Positions 16,010-21,198 of a DNA stretch of 21,198 bases are shown in pieces (the first letter of the stretch is position 1; each line of letters begins with the position of its first letter). Under the pieces are notes generated by a model. It did not search any database, was not told the DNA's origin, and saw only the letters and a list, made by a program, of their open reading frames with translations. The translations under genes were made by a program, and so were the position numbers. Origin of the DNA: Bacteroidales bacterium (GTDB taxonomy: Bacteria > Bacteroidota > Bacteroidia > Bacteroidales > Muribaculaceae); assembly GCA_004552395.1 (NCBI GenBank), contig SFOK01000030.1, positions 1-21,198 on the forward strand, in the 5' to 3' direction.

Positions 16010-16561
16010 TGGAAACCGGGCACTATGATCTATCCGGTGCCGGCCGCGTTGGTGACCTGCGGCAGCACGCCCGGTGAGTGGACCATGCTCACTGTGGCCT
16101 GGACCGGTACGCTCTGCACCAACCCGCCTATGTGCTACATATCCGTGCGGCCGGAGCGCTACAGCCGTCCGCTCATAGAACGTTGCGTGGAGTTCACCAT
16201 CAACCTCACCACACAGGAGATGGTCAGGGCCGTGGACTGGGCCGGTGTCCGCTCCGGACGCGACTTCGACAAATGGAAGGAGACGGGTCTCACGCCGCTG
16301 AAAGGCGACAAGGTCTCGTCGCCCACCATCGATGAGAGCCCGCTCAGCGTGGAGTGCCGTGTCAAGGAGATTGTGCGGCTCGGCAGCCACGACATGGTGA
16401 TCGCCGATGTGGTGGGCCTGCGTGCCGACGAACGTTTCATCGACGAAGCCACGGGCCGTTTCGAGCTCGAGAAAGCGCATCTGATAGCCTGGAGCCACGG
16501 CCACTACTTTGCCCTCGGCTCCGAGCTCGGCCACTTCGGCTTCTCCGTCCGCAAAAAATAG
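15995..16561 (+). CDS. Flavin reductase family protein (FMN-binding split barrel)
   Basis: This is a 188-residue cytosolic protein of the flavin reductase-like family, which binds FMN and often moves electrons from NAD(P)H to flavin. Visible family features are MIYPVPAALVTCG near the N-terminus, MLTVAWTGTLCTNPPMCYIS (the flavin-contacting strand/turn) and YSRPLIERCVEFTINLTT. The position after pyrB-pyrI is a recurrent arrangement in Bacteroidales, so it probably belongs to that operon, though the physiological substrate is not known. The start is the third of three identical ATG regions; only this copy continues into the full frame. No terminator is seen directly after it. Confidence 0.92.
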   Translation: MAKQSWKPGTMIYPVPAALVTCGSTPGEWTMLTVAWTGTLCTNPPMCYISVRPERYSRPLIERCVEFTINLTTQEMVRAVDWAGVRSGRDFDKWKETGLTPLKGDKVSSPTIDESPLSVECRVKEIVRLGSHDMVIADVVGLRADERFIDEATGRFELEKAHLIAWSHGHYFALGSELGHFGFSVRKK

Positions 16562-16637
16562 GCGTCTACTCTTTCAGACATTGATTTCCCGAAGTCCGGA
16601 ATTATTGGAAAGGAGCAAAGCAGCTCATAAGAGAGTA

Positions 16638-16645
16638 TAATTTTG
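16638..16645 (+). promoter_or_regulatory. Candidate -7 element upstream of the 16671 start
   Basis: TAATTTTG matches TAnnTTTG. Transcription would begin near 16652, after the TTG at 16643 that opens the 184-codon frame but before the ATG at 16671. No clear TTTG box lies at the proper distance, so support is partial. Confidence 0.45.
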
Positions 16646-17197
16646 TTTCAGAATAATATTATCAAAAGAAATGAAAATCAAGTTATTCGGACTTCTGATT
16701 ACGGCAATGAAGAATCTGCTTCAAAGTCGGATGCCGACGGAAAAACCGGAAAGAAGGATAAGCGGCATACGAATACCCGCGAACGCGGCGCCTACGATGA
16801 CATTGAATTGAGCGATATCGGGAAGACCAAAAACTCCCATAGCTCGGAACCGCAGGCTCCGCAGCGTTTGAATATACTGAATGACGGGACCAACTTCATG
16901 TCAGGCACATTCAATTACGCAGGCGCCAAATACGGATTCAGTGTGACCTTCCGATACGATGCCGCCACAGGAAAAGCCAGCGACGCCACTTATGAGGCCG
17001 ACGGCTACGGCAGTACATATCCTCTTCCGACAATTAACGTTTCATCCGACCGCTCCAACGTATACATCACCCTTCGTGGAAATGCCGCCGGAGCCAACAC
17101 ACAAATAAACGTAAGCGCCGAAATCGGCAATCCGCGCTTCACCGGCAACATGATTCGCGGCACCCACTCCGGCACCTGCACCCTGATGCTCCAATAA
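16643..17197 (+). CDS. Unrecognised protein, probably a secreted protein with a frameshifted N-terminus
   Basis: The open frame of 184 codons has a good C-terminal part: LNILNDGTNFMSGTFNYAGAKYG onward (shown in part) is a beta-rich domain of about 110 residues, ending THSGTCTLMLQ. I do not recognise the family. The middle is polar and charged (SKSDADGKTGKKDKRHTNTR), like the linker after a lipoprotein anchor. The only start in this frame is TTG at 16643, which lies inside a promoter-like element, and the residues after it do not look like a protein start. In another frame ATG at 16671 begins MKIKLFGLLITAM, a typical signal peptide, but that frame stops after about 45 codons. The likely explanation is a small deletion near 16700 that separated signal and mature part. 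It may thus be a pseudogene, or contain a sequencing error. It is convergent with the next gene. Confidence 0.6.
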   Translation: MFQNNIIKRNENQVIRTSDYGNEESASKSDADGKTGKKDKRHTNTRERGAYDDIELSDIGKTKNSHSSEPQAPQRLNILNDGTNFMSGTFNYAGAKYGFSVTFRYDAATGKASDATYEADGYGSTYPLPTINVSSDRSNVYITLRGNAAGANTQINVSAEIGNPRFTGNMIRGTHSGTCTLMLQ

Positions 17198-17251
17198 AAC
17201 TTTGCCACATATCCTTATTTCATGAAAGATTCTGTCTGGCTTCAGGGAATC

Positions 17252-17866
17252 CTACACAGTGATCCGGTGTAAGGAAGAGTTGACCGGCAGTGCCAGGAAA
17301 AGGCAGAGCCGCGCCGTAGTGTCGGGCGCGGTATCCTCTTCGGCCACAATCTCCTGAATTATGTTTCCTTCCATTTCAATCGCTCCTGCAGTCTCGCGGT
17401 CCGCAGCTCCGGCCGTGACAAGAATTATGCGTGACTCATAGGACGAGATACGCGGAAATATGCGCCGATAGTCGGAAAGCGCTCCGGCCACGGTAGTGAG
17501 CAGGTGTTTTGGCATGTCGAGGCATATTACCGCGTCGATGTCGCGCCATGCCCTGAGAGTGGAATCGAGTGCCGTTCGCAATGACTCGGGCGACGATGTG
17601 TCGGCCTCCGCATAGCGTATGCCGAGAAGCGAGGCCATCTGTTTGCCGGCATCGCGACGGGGATCTATCGCCGTCACCCTCAATCCCGCTCCGGCAAACA
17701 GTTCCGCGACTGCCACACCCTCGGCGCTGCAGCCGTTGACCACGGCCACCCTGAGCTGGGGAAGCGCCCAGGGAAGACGGCTCCTTTTCGACGGCTCCGC
17801 AGAAGAGAGGCGCTGTTTCGGGGAGCGAAGTTCCTCCATCTTTTTCTCGAGATAATTGTCGGCCAA
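17252..17866 (-). CDS. SDR-like Rossmann-fold protein of unknown function
   Basis: This is a 204-residue protein with a nucleotide-binding-like start to its fold: LRVAVVNGCSAEGVAVAELFAGAG (part; about 38-60) resembles the strand-glycine loop-helix of short-chain dehydrogenases. RVTAIDPRR then follows at the place where cofactor specificity is set, and IDAVICLDMPK later. The glycine loop is altered (NGCSAEG), and no Tyr-x3-Lys catalytic pair is seen, so oxidoreductase activity is doubtful. The N-terminus MADNYLEKKMEELRS recalls a group of Bacteroidales proteins with this opening, which supports the TTG start at 17866 over the internal ATG at 17839. There is no signal peptide, so it is cytosolic. 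It is downstream of rpmE2 but separated by a likely terminator. Function unknown. Confidence 0.75.
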   Translation of the reverse strand: MADNYLEKKMEELRSPKQRLSSAEPSKRSRLPWALPQLRVAVVNGCSAEGVAVAELFAGAGLRVTAIDPRRDAGKQMASLLGIRYAEADTSSPESLRTALDSTLRAWRDIDAVICLDMPKHLLTTVAGALSDYRRIFPRISSYESRIILVTAGAADRETAGAIEMEGNIIQEIVAEEDTAPDTTARLCLFLALPVNSSLHRITV

Positions 17867-17944
17867 AACTTATGCTATCGTTAGTGGGAAAGCTCTTTCC
17901 GTGGTGAAAGGCGCTTCCCGGAAAGGTTGCCCCGGGATAGGTTT

Positions 17945-17986
17945 AAAAATGACAGACGCCTTTGGCCGGGAGCCGCGGGCGTCTGT
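17945..17986 (-). terminator. Rho-independent terminator after rpmE2
   Basis: On the minus strand ACAGACGCC (17986-17978) pairs perfectly with GGCGTCTGT (17960-17952) across a 17-base GC-rich loop and is followed after two bases by five T residues (17949-17945). It lies about 30 bases beyond the rpmE2 stop and separates it from the SDR-like gene. Confidence 0.75.
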
Positions 17987-18017
17987 GTGTGAGATTGAAT
18001 AATTATTCCTCCAAGAA

Positions 18018-18272
18018 TTATTTCTTGATGCGGTTGCCGTAGCGGCTGCGGAATTTATCTACACGACCGGCTGTATCGACGAGCTTCTGCTTGCCTGTGA
18101 AGAAGGGGTGCGAGGAGCTTGTGATCTCGAGCTTTACGAGGGGATACTCTTTTCCGTCGACTGTGATAGTCTCTTTGGAAGCTACGGTTGAGCGGGTGAT
18201 GAAGATTTCGTCGTTCGACATATCTTTGAACACCACTTCGCGATAATTGGAGGGATGAAGATCTTTTTTCAT
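18018..18272 (-). CDS. rpmE2: 50S ribosomal protein L31, type B (zinc-independent form)
   Basis: This is a ribosomal protein of the large subunit, 84 residues, near the subunit interface. MKKDLHPSNYREVVFKDMSN, ITRSTVAS, SSHPFFTGKQK and VDKFRSRYGNR are the hallmarks of type B L31. The chain has no cysteine at all, so it lacks the zinc-binding motif of type A and is the zinc-free form. The ATG at 18272 is the correct start; the frame extends upstream to 18410 but that part covers the leader and promoter. It has its own promoter (18365-18395) and a leader of about 85 bases with two hairpins, and is followed by a terminator, so it looks like a single-gene unit. Confidence 0.97.
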   Translation of the reverse strand: MKKDLHPSNYREVVFKDMSNDEIFITRSTVASKETITVDGKEYPLVKLEITSSSHPFFTGKQKLVDTAGRVDKFRSRYGNRIKK

Positions 18273-18306
18273 TTTTGGTTTTGTTACTGCAGTTAATATT
18301 ACAATC

Positions 18307-18350
18307 GGAAGGGAGCGACCCTTCCCGGCATGAAGGGGAGCGACCCCCTC
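18307..18350 (-). repeat. Two tandem hairpins with identical loops in the rpmE2 leader
   Basis: Read on the transcribed strand the leader has GGGG-TCGCT-CCCC (18347-18335) and then GGAAGGG-TCGCT-CCCTTCC (18325-18307). The two units are offset by 24 bases and share the loop TCGCT. They lie between the predicted transcription start near 18358 and the rpmE2 start at 18272. They may be a regulatory leader for L31 or part of a dispersed repeat. Confidence 0.75.
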
Positions 18351-18364
18351 GTGTAATGGCGGTG

Positions 18365-18395
18365 CAAAATTAGAAAAATTTTTCCTAATGGCAAA
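18365..18395 (-). promoter_or_regulatory. rpmE2 promoter
   Basis: On the minus strand TTTG (18395-18392), then exactly 19 bases, then TAATTTTG (18372-18365). This is a full match to the Bacteroidetes -33/-7 consensus, and places the RNA start near 18358. Confidence 0.85.
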
Positions 18396-18452
18396 ATTTC
18401 CCGCTCTCAAACTTTTCCTGAGAATTTAAAAAATCGGGAAAATCGGGATTGA

Positions 18453-19727
18453 TCAAGATTTCAGGCGGAAGATGGTGGCTGAGGGGGTGGCGGGCGAGAG
18501 GAGGCAATGGCGCGAGCGGCGCACTCCGGGTATCCAGACTATGCGGCCGGTAGCTTTCTCCACGAGCAGACTCCATGTCTCGCGGCGTGGGGCGGCTATG
18601 CCGGCGTCTTTGAGTACGCGGCTCACCGGCTTGCTCCCGCCGCCGAGTAGGTCGATGCGGTCGCCCGGCTGCGGATTCCTGAAAAGGAATGCGTCAGCTG
18701 TGCCGGCCACGAATGCCCTCGTCTCGGTGTTGTTGGCCCGTGCCTCGTCGACGAGGGCGGCCGAGCAGATCCGAGGTTCGGCTTCAAATTCCTGTCGCGG
18801 CGCCTGTGAGGGAGTGAAGAGGAAACCTTTGGCGGTGAGCGAGACGTCGCCTTGGGGCAGCCGCCAGCGGGCGCCGGTGCGTCGAGTGGCGAGCATCTCG
18901 CGCAGCTGCGAGTCTGTGGCGCCGAGCGGGCGGAAGGCCGTGTGCAGCAGCGTGAGTGGCGACGGGAAGCTGCTCAGAGCGCTCAGTGACACGAATCCCG
19001 GCTCGGGGAGCGCGCTCTCCACGGCGTCGGCGCAGATTGCGTCGGCCCGGCGCAGGTTGGCTATGGAGGCGGCTATGGATTTGCGTGCCGAGGGCCAGCG
19101 CTCCTCGAGCAGCGGCAGCACGCGCAGACGTATGAAATTGCGCGAAAATTCGTCGAAAAGATTCGATGAGTCGGTCACGTACCGGGCGCCGACAGCTTTG
19201 AGGAAAGCCTCGATCTGACTGCGCTCTATGCCGAGGAGCGGACGGAGAATCTCGCCGTCGTCGGAGCTCATGGCAGCCAGCCCTTTCACACCGGCACCGC
19301 GCATGAGGTTGAGCAGCAGGGTCTCGGCATTGTCGCCGGCATTGTGGGCCACGACGATGCGCGACGCGCCGAGTTCCCGCCTCAATTCGCGGAACTTGCT
19401 GTAGCGCAGTTCGCGGCAGGCCATCTCGAGGCTCACGCGGTGAGAGCGGATGTAGGCCGCGGTGTCGAAATCCACTCTGATGAGCCGTATGTCGGTCTTC
19501 TCGCATTCTGCGGCCACGAACCGCGAGTCGCGGTCGCTCTCCTCGCCCCGCAGATGAAAATTGCAGTTCACCGCCACCGAGGGGATGCCCAGACGCACGG
19601 CGCAGTGGAGCATAGCCATGGAGTCGGCGCCGCCGCTGACACAGAGCAGCAGCGGACCCGTAAGCGGCTCAGGGAGTGCCGAGCGGAACGCCGCGAGAGT
19701 TCTATCTATGACTGACTGATTTTCCAA
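18453..19727 (-). CDS. tilS: tRNA(Ile)-lysidine synthase
   Basis: It ligates lysine to cytidine 34 of the CAU-anticodon tRNA-Ile, letting it read AUA; the activity is essential. The 424 residues contain the ATP-binding PP-loop SGGADS (31-36, after LLLCV) and the family phrases VAVNCNFHLRGEESDRD and VVAHNAGDNAETLLLNLMRGAG (each in part). The C-terminal substrate-binding domain ends with PGDRIDLLGGGSKPVSRVLKDAGI (part) and VWIPGVRRS. The best start is TTG at 19727 (MENQSVIDRTLAAF); no ATG exists before the PP-loop. A -7 element (19735-19742) lies only seven bases upstream, so the transcript may have almost no leader. It is divergent from the rubrerythrin gene. Confidence 0.95.
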   Translation of the reverse strand: MENQSVIDRTLAAFRSALPEPLTGPLLLCVSGGADSMAMLHCAVRLGIPSVAVNCNFHLRGEESDRDSRFVAAECEKTDIRLIRVDFDTAAYIRSHRVSLEMACRELRYSKFRELRRELGASRIVVAHNAGDNAETLLLNLMRGAGVKGLAAMSSDDGEILRPLLGIERSQIEAFLKAVGARYVTDSSNLFDEFSRNFIRLRVLPLLEERWPSARKSIAASIANLRRADAICADAVESALPEPGFVSLSALSSFPSPLTLLHTAFRPLGATDSQLREMLATRRTGARWRLPQGDVSLTAKGFLFTPSQAPRQEFEAEPRICSAALVDEARANNTETRAFVAGTADAFLFRNPQPGDRIDLLGGGSKPVSRVLKDAGIAAPRRETWSLLVEKATGRIVWIPGVRRSRHCLLSPATPSATIFRLKS

Positions 19728-19734
19728 AGCGCCA

Positions 19735-19742
19735 CAAAGTTA
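19735..19742 (-). promoter_or_regulatory. Candidate -7 element of tilS
   Basis: TAACTTTG on the minus strand fits TAnnTTTG. It is seven bases before the TTG start, which would make the mRNA leaderless or nearly so. No TTTG box at the right distance is seen; TTTT near 19757-19760 is the closest. Confidence 0.45.
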
Positions 19743-19763
19743 CTGAATTTTTTTGAAAACCGA

Positions 19764-19795
19764 TTTGGATATAAGCCGTGGAATTTTTAATTTTG
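19764..19795 (+). promoter_or_regulatory. Rubrerythrin promoter
   Basis: TTTG at 19764-19767, a 20-base spacer, and TAATTTTG at 19788-19795 match the Bacteroidetes promoter consensus. RNA should begin near 19802, giving a leader of about 114 bases that contains the three GCAA hairpins. Confidence 0.85.
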
Positions 19796-19803
19796 CGATT
19801 AGT

Positions 19804-19866
19804 TTCCGCAAGGTGAGTGAAGTCTCTCCGCAAGGGAGAGCGAATGCTTCCCGCAAGGGAGAGAGA
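19804..19866 (+). repeat. Three tandem hairpins with GCAA loops in the rubrerythrin leader
   Basis: The core CCGCAAGG recurs at 19806, 19828 and 19851 (period 22-23). The second lies in CTCTCCGCAAGGGAGAG, a 6-base stem, and the third in TCCCGCAAGGGA, a 4-base stem closed by a GCAA (GNRA-type) tetraloop. The first is reduced to CC-GCAA-GG. All three would be transcribed in the 5' leader. Confidence 0.8.
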
Positions 19867-19915
19867 TACCGGAAAAAGACAAAATAACCCAATAACATTT
19901 AACTTTACTAACATT

Positions 19916-20473
19916 ATGGCAAAAGAATGGATTTGCACCATCTGCGGCTATGTAGCCACCGGTGATGTACCCCCCGAGAAATGTCCCCAGTGCAGCGCGC
20001 CCGCATCCAAATTCAAAGAGCTCGAGAAGGGCGGCGAGAAGCTTCAGTTCGTCACAGAGCATGTGATCGGTATCGCCAAAGAGGGCACCGACGAGGAGAT
20101 GATCAAAGACCTCAACAACCACTTCATGGGCGAGTGCACAGAGGTTGGTATGTATCTGGCAATGTCGCGTCAGGCTGACCGCGAGGGTTATCCCGAGATC
20201 GCCGAGGCTTTCAAGCGCTACGCTTTCGAGGAGGCCGAGCACGCTTCCAAGTTCTGCGAGCTTCTCGGCGATATGGTTTGGGACACCAAGACCAATCTTG
20301 AGAAACGTATGGCAGCCGAGGCAGGTGCCTGCGCCGACAAAATGCGTATCGCCAAGAACGCCAAAGCAGCCAACCTCGACGCTATCCACGACACAGTTCA
20401 TGAGATGGCTAAGGACGAGGCACGCCACGGTCAGGGCTTCGAGGGTCTCTACAACCGTTTCTTCAAGAAATAA
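19916..20473 (+). CDS. rbr: Rubrerythrin (reverse domain order, rubredoxin first)
   Basis: This is a non-haem di-iron peroxidase that reduces hydrogen peroxide, part of oxidative stress defence in anaerobes; cytosolic. It has 185 residues. The N-terminal rubredoxin-like iron site has CTIC (C7, C10) and CPQC (C23, C26). The ferritin-like four-helix domain follows, with iron ligands in GECTEVGMY, FEEAEHA (EExxH) and DEARHGQGF (ExxRH). The rubredoxin-first order defines the reverse rubrerythrin class; the classical form has it at the C-terminus. The start is ATG at 19916 (MAKEWICTICGY); the upstream open frame is leader. It has its own promoter and a leader with hairpin repeats. It is followed by two hairpins and a long non-coding stretch, so it is probably a single-gene unit. 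Confidence 0.97.
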   Translation: MAKEWICTICGYVATGDVPPEKCPQCSAPASKFKELEKGGEKLQFVTEHVIGIAKEGTDEEMIKDLNNHFMGECTEVGMYLAMSRQADREGYPEIAEAFKRYAFEEAEHASKFCELLGDMVWDTKTNLEKRMAAEAGACADKMRIAKNAKAANLDAIHDTVHEMAKDEARHGQGFEGLYNRFFKK

Positions 20474-20538
20474 GCAGGGCAACCCTGCATAGTATCTACG
20501 CGGGCCGGAGCGGGCGGTTTACTCACGCCTTCTCCGGC
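20474..20538 (+). terminator. Two hairpins after the rubrerythrin gene, possible terminator
   Basis: Directly after the stop, GCAGGG-CAA-CCCTGC (20474-20488) forms a tight stem. A larger one follows: GCCGGAG (20504-20510) with CTCCGGC (20532-20538) and an inner GGCG/CGCC. Neither has a proper T run, so they may end or protect the transcript but are not classic Rho-independent terminators. Confidence 0.45.
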
Positions 20539-20563
20539 TTGCTGCGTTAGAATCTCAGTGAAA

Positions 20564-20859
20564 GCTCGCCCTGCCTTGCGGGAGAAGCGAGCGGGAGGTC
20601 CCCGTCAGGGGCCTGTATAGCAATAGCCTCGTCCATATGAAGCCCTCCGTAGGTGGGCTATAATCCAAAAACGACATAGCCCCTATTAGATTTTACATAT
20701 GGAGCGGATTCGGGTTATCGGCCCGCTACACGGACCGGGATTTGTGTGAGGCATCGGCGGTACAGGCGCTCATGACCCCTACGGGGCCATTCACACCTGC
20801 CTACCTTGCGGGCCCGCTACGCGGACCTTGGCTCGCTTCTTCCGCTACGCGGGGCGAGC
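20564..20859. repeat. Inverted pair of two-hairpin modules around a 197-bp core
   Basis: Left arm: GCTCGC (20564-20569), 17 bases, GCGAGC (20587-20592), four bases, then GGTCCCCGTCAGGGGCC (20597-20613). Right arm, read in reverse complement: GCTCGC, 17 bases, GCGAGC (20859-20831), three bases, then GGTCCGCGTAGCGGGCC (20827-20811). Spacing is the same, and several differences keep base pairing. A third copy of the second hairpin, in the right-arm orientation, is at 20720-20736. Confidence 0.75.
20632..20703. ncRNA. Candidate structured RNA or repeat core
   Basis: TCCATATG (20632-20639) pairs with CATATGGA (20696-20703). Enclosed is the hairpin AGCCCTCCGTAGGTGGGCT (20641-20659, one T-T mismatch, loop GTA) and then ATAG-CCC-CTAT (about 20676-20686). 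The nested stems suggest a folded RNA or a structured DNA repeat, but no known RNA family is recognised and no promoter is evident. Confidence 0.35.
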
Positions 20860-21018
20860 TACTCCGATGGCACAAACAGCTCTGCGGGCGGCTCGTTTTC
20901 AACCCGAATTCGACTAAAGCGTCCACCCGAAAATCCGCTGATCAAAATTGCGATACACCCTCGCGTTATTAGGATTTCATACTCCGAGTACGATTAATCA
21001 ACATTAAACTTTACTCCC

Positions 21019-21198
21019 ATGAAGCAGTTAACATTGTTTTTGCTTTCTCTCATTGCTGGCATTATTTTTGTTGGCTGCACAGCTGAGGAGCCGACTGTAC
21101 AGACTGATCCTGCGACAACACAGGTGAAATCTAACCCCTATCGGAAGTCGCTTAATGATGCATTGAAATCAGCAGATGCCATATTTGCTGACATTGCA
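21019..21198 (+). CDS. Lipoprotein of unknown function (3' end outside the window)
   Basis: ATG at 21019 opens a frame that stays open for all 60 codons to the edge of the window. It starts MKQLTLFLLSLIAGIIFVGC, a lipoprotein signal with the cysteine at residue 20 (VGC, an acceptable though not ideal lipobox). Next are an acidic, Thr-rich linker (TAEEPTVQTDPATTQVKSN) and a helical start PYRKSLNDALKSADAIFADI. The gene is clearly more AT-rich than its neighbours. I do not recognise a family from this part. The mature protein would be anchored in the outer membrane or facing the periplasm. Confidence 0.8.
   Translation, partial: MKQLTLFLLSLIAGIIFVGCTAEEPTVQTDPATTQVKSNPYRKSLNDALKSADAIFADIA

Larger units (their letters stand above)
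20474..21018. other. Structured intergenic region without a gene
   Basis: In 545 bases I find no credible coding frame; the short frames present lack any protein-like composition. Instead there are many short palindromes: two hairpins after rubrerythrin, a two-hairpin module at 20564-20613, a stem-bounded core at 20632-20703, CCCC-TAC-GGGG at 20776-20786, an extra copy of one hairpin at 20720-20736, and an inverted copy of the module at 20811-20859. From about 20880 to 21018 the sequence becomes AT-richer and probably holds the promoter of the following lipoprotein gene, though no exact TAnnTTTG is seen. Confidence 0.75.

Noticed and set aside
15415..16695. Recurring TTCGGACTT/GAAGTCCG words at 15415, 16591 and 16686 as possible ends of a small mobile element
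   Set aside because: Only 8-9 bases are shared, spacing is irregular, and no transposase or target duplication fits these positions.
19804..20859. CRISPR-like array
   Set aside because: Repeats are too short, diverge, and lack unique spacers of constant length; no cas gene is near.
20742..20997. Short open frames of 63-76 codons in the intergenic region
   Set aside because: They run through palindromic repeats, have no start signal, and their composition is not protein-like.

Overview
The window is about 21 kb of a moderately GC-rich Bacteroidales chromosome, most likely from a Muribaculaceae-like gut bacterium. Four things point that way: promoters of the Bacteroidetes type (TTTG, 19-20 bases, TAnnTTTG); weak or absent Shine-Dalgarno sites and several GTG/TTG starts; a pyrB-pyrI-flavin reductase cluster; and a cysteine-free type B L31 with a reverse rubrerythrin. 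The family-level placement is an inference from gene content and style. No tRNA, rRNA, CRISPR array, transposase or phage gene is visible.

Layout. 144-6300 (+): a tripartite efflux operon (outer membrane factor, lipoprotein adaptor, RND pump) followed by a small P-II-like protein. It ends at a bidirectional terminator near 6440. 6549-10863 (-): a fused SpmA/SpmB-type membrane protein, a zinc uptake ATPase and binding lipoprotein (znuC, znuA; no permease in the window) and a periplasmic TPR protein. 10930-14303 (-): def, ettA and trpS, a translation-related group. 14473-16561 (+): pyrB, pyrI and a flavin reductase, with two unusual duplications at the gene junctions. 16643-17197 (+): an unrecognised protein whose signal peptide appears to be frameshifted away. 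17252-19727 (-): a degenerate short-chain-dehydrogenase-like protein, rpmE2 and tilS. 19916-20473 (+): rubrerythrin. 20474-21018: 545 bases without a gene, full of palindromes and bounded in part by an inverted pair of two-hairpin modules. 21019 onward (+): the start of a lipoprotein gene that runs off the window.

Most genes are ordinary housekeeping or envelope functions. The unexplained signal lies between genes. Short GC-rich hairpins repeated with a 22-24 base period occur in the adaptor/pump spacer (2756-2822), the rpmE2 leader (18307-18350) and the rubrerythrin leader (19806-19866). Related hairpins form the inverted repeat at 20564-20859. The best candidates for something undescribed are this hairpin family and the triplicated start region of the flavin reductase gene (15951-16009).
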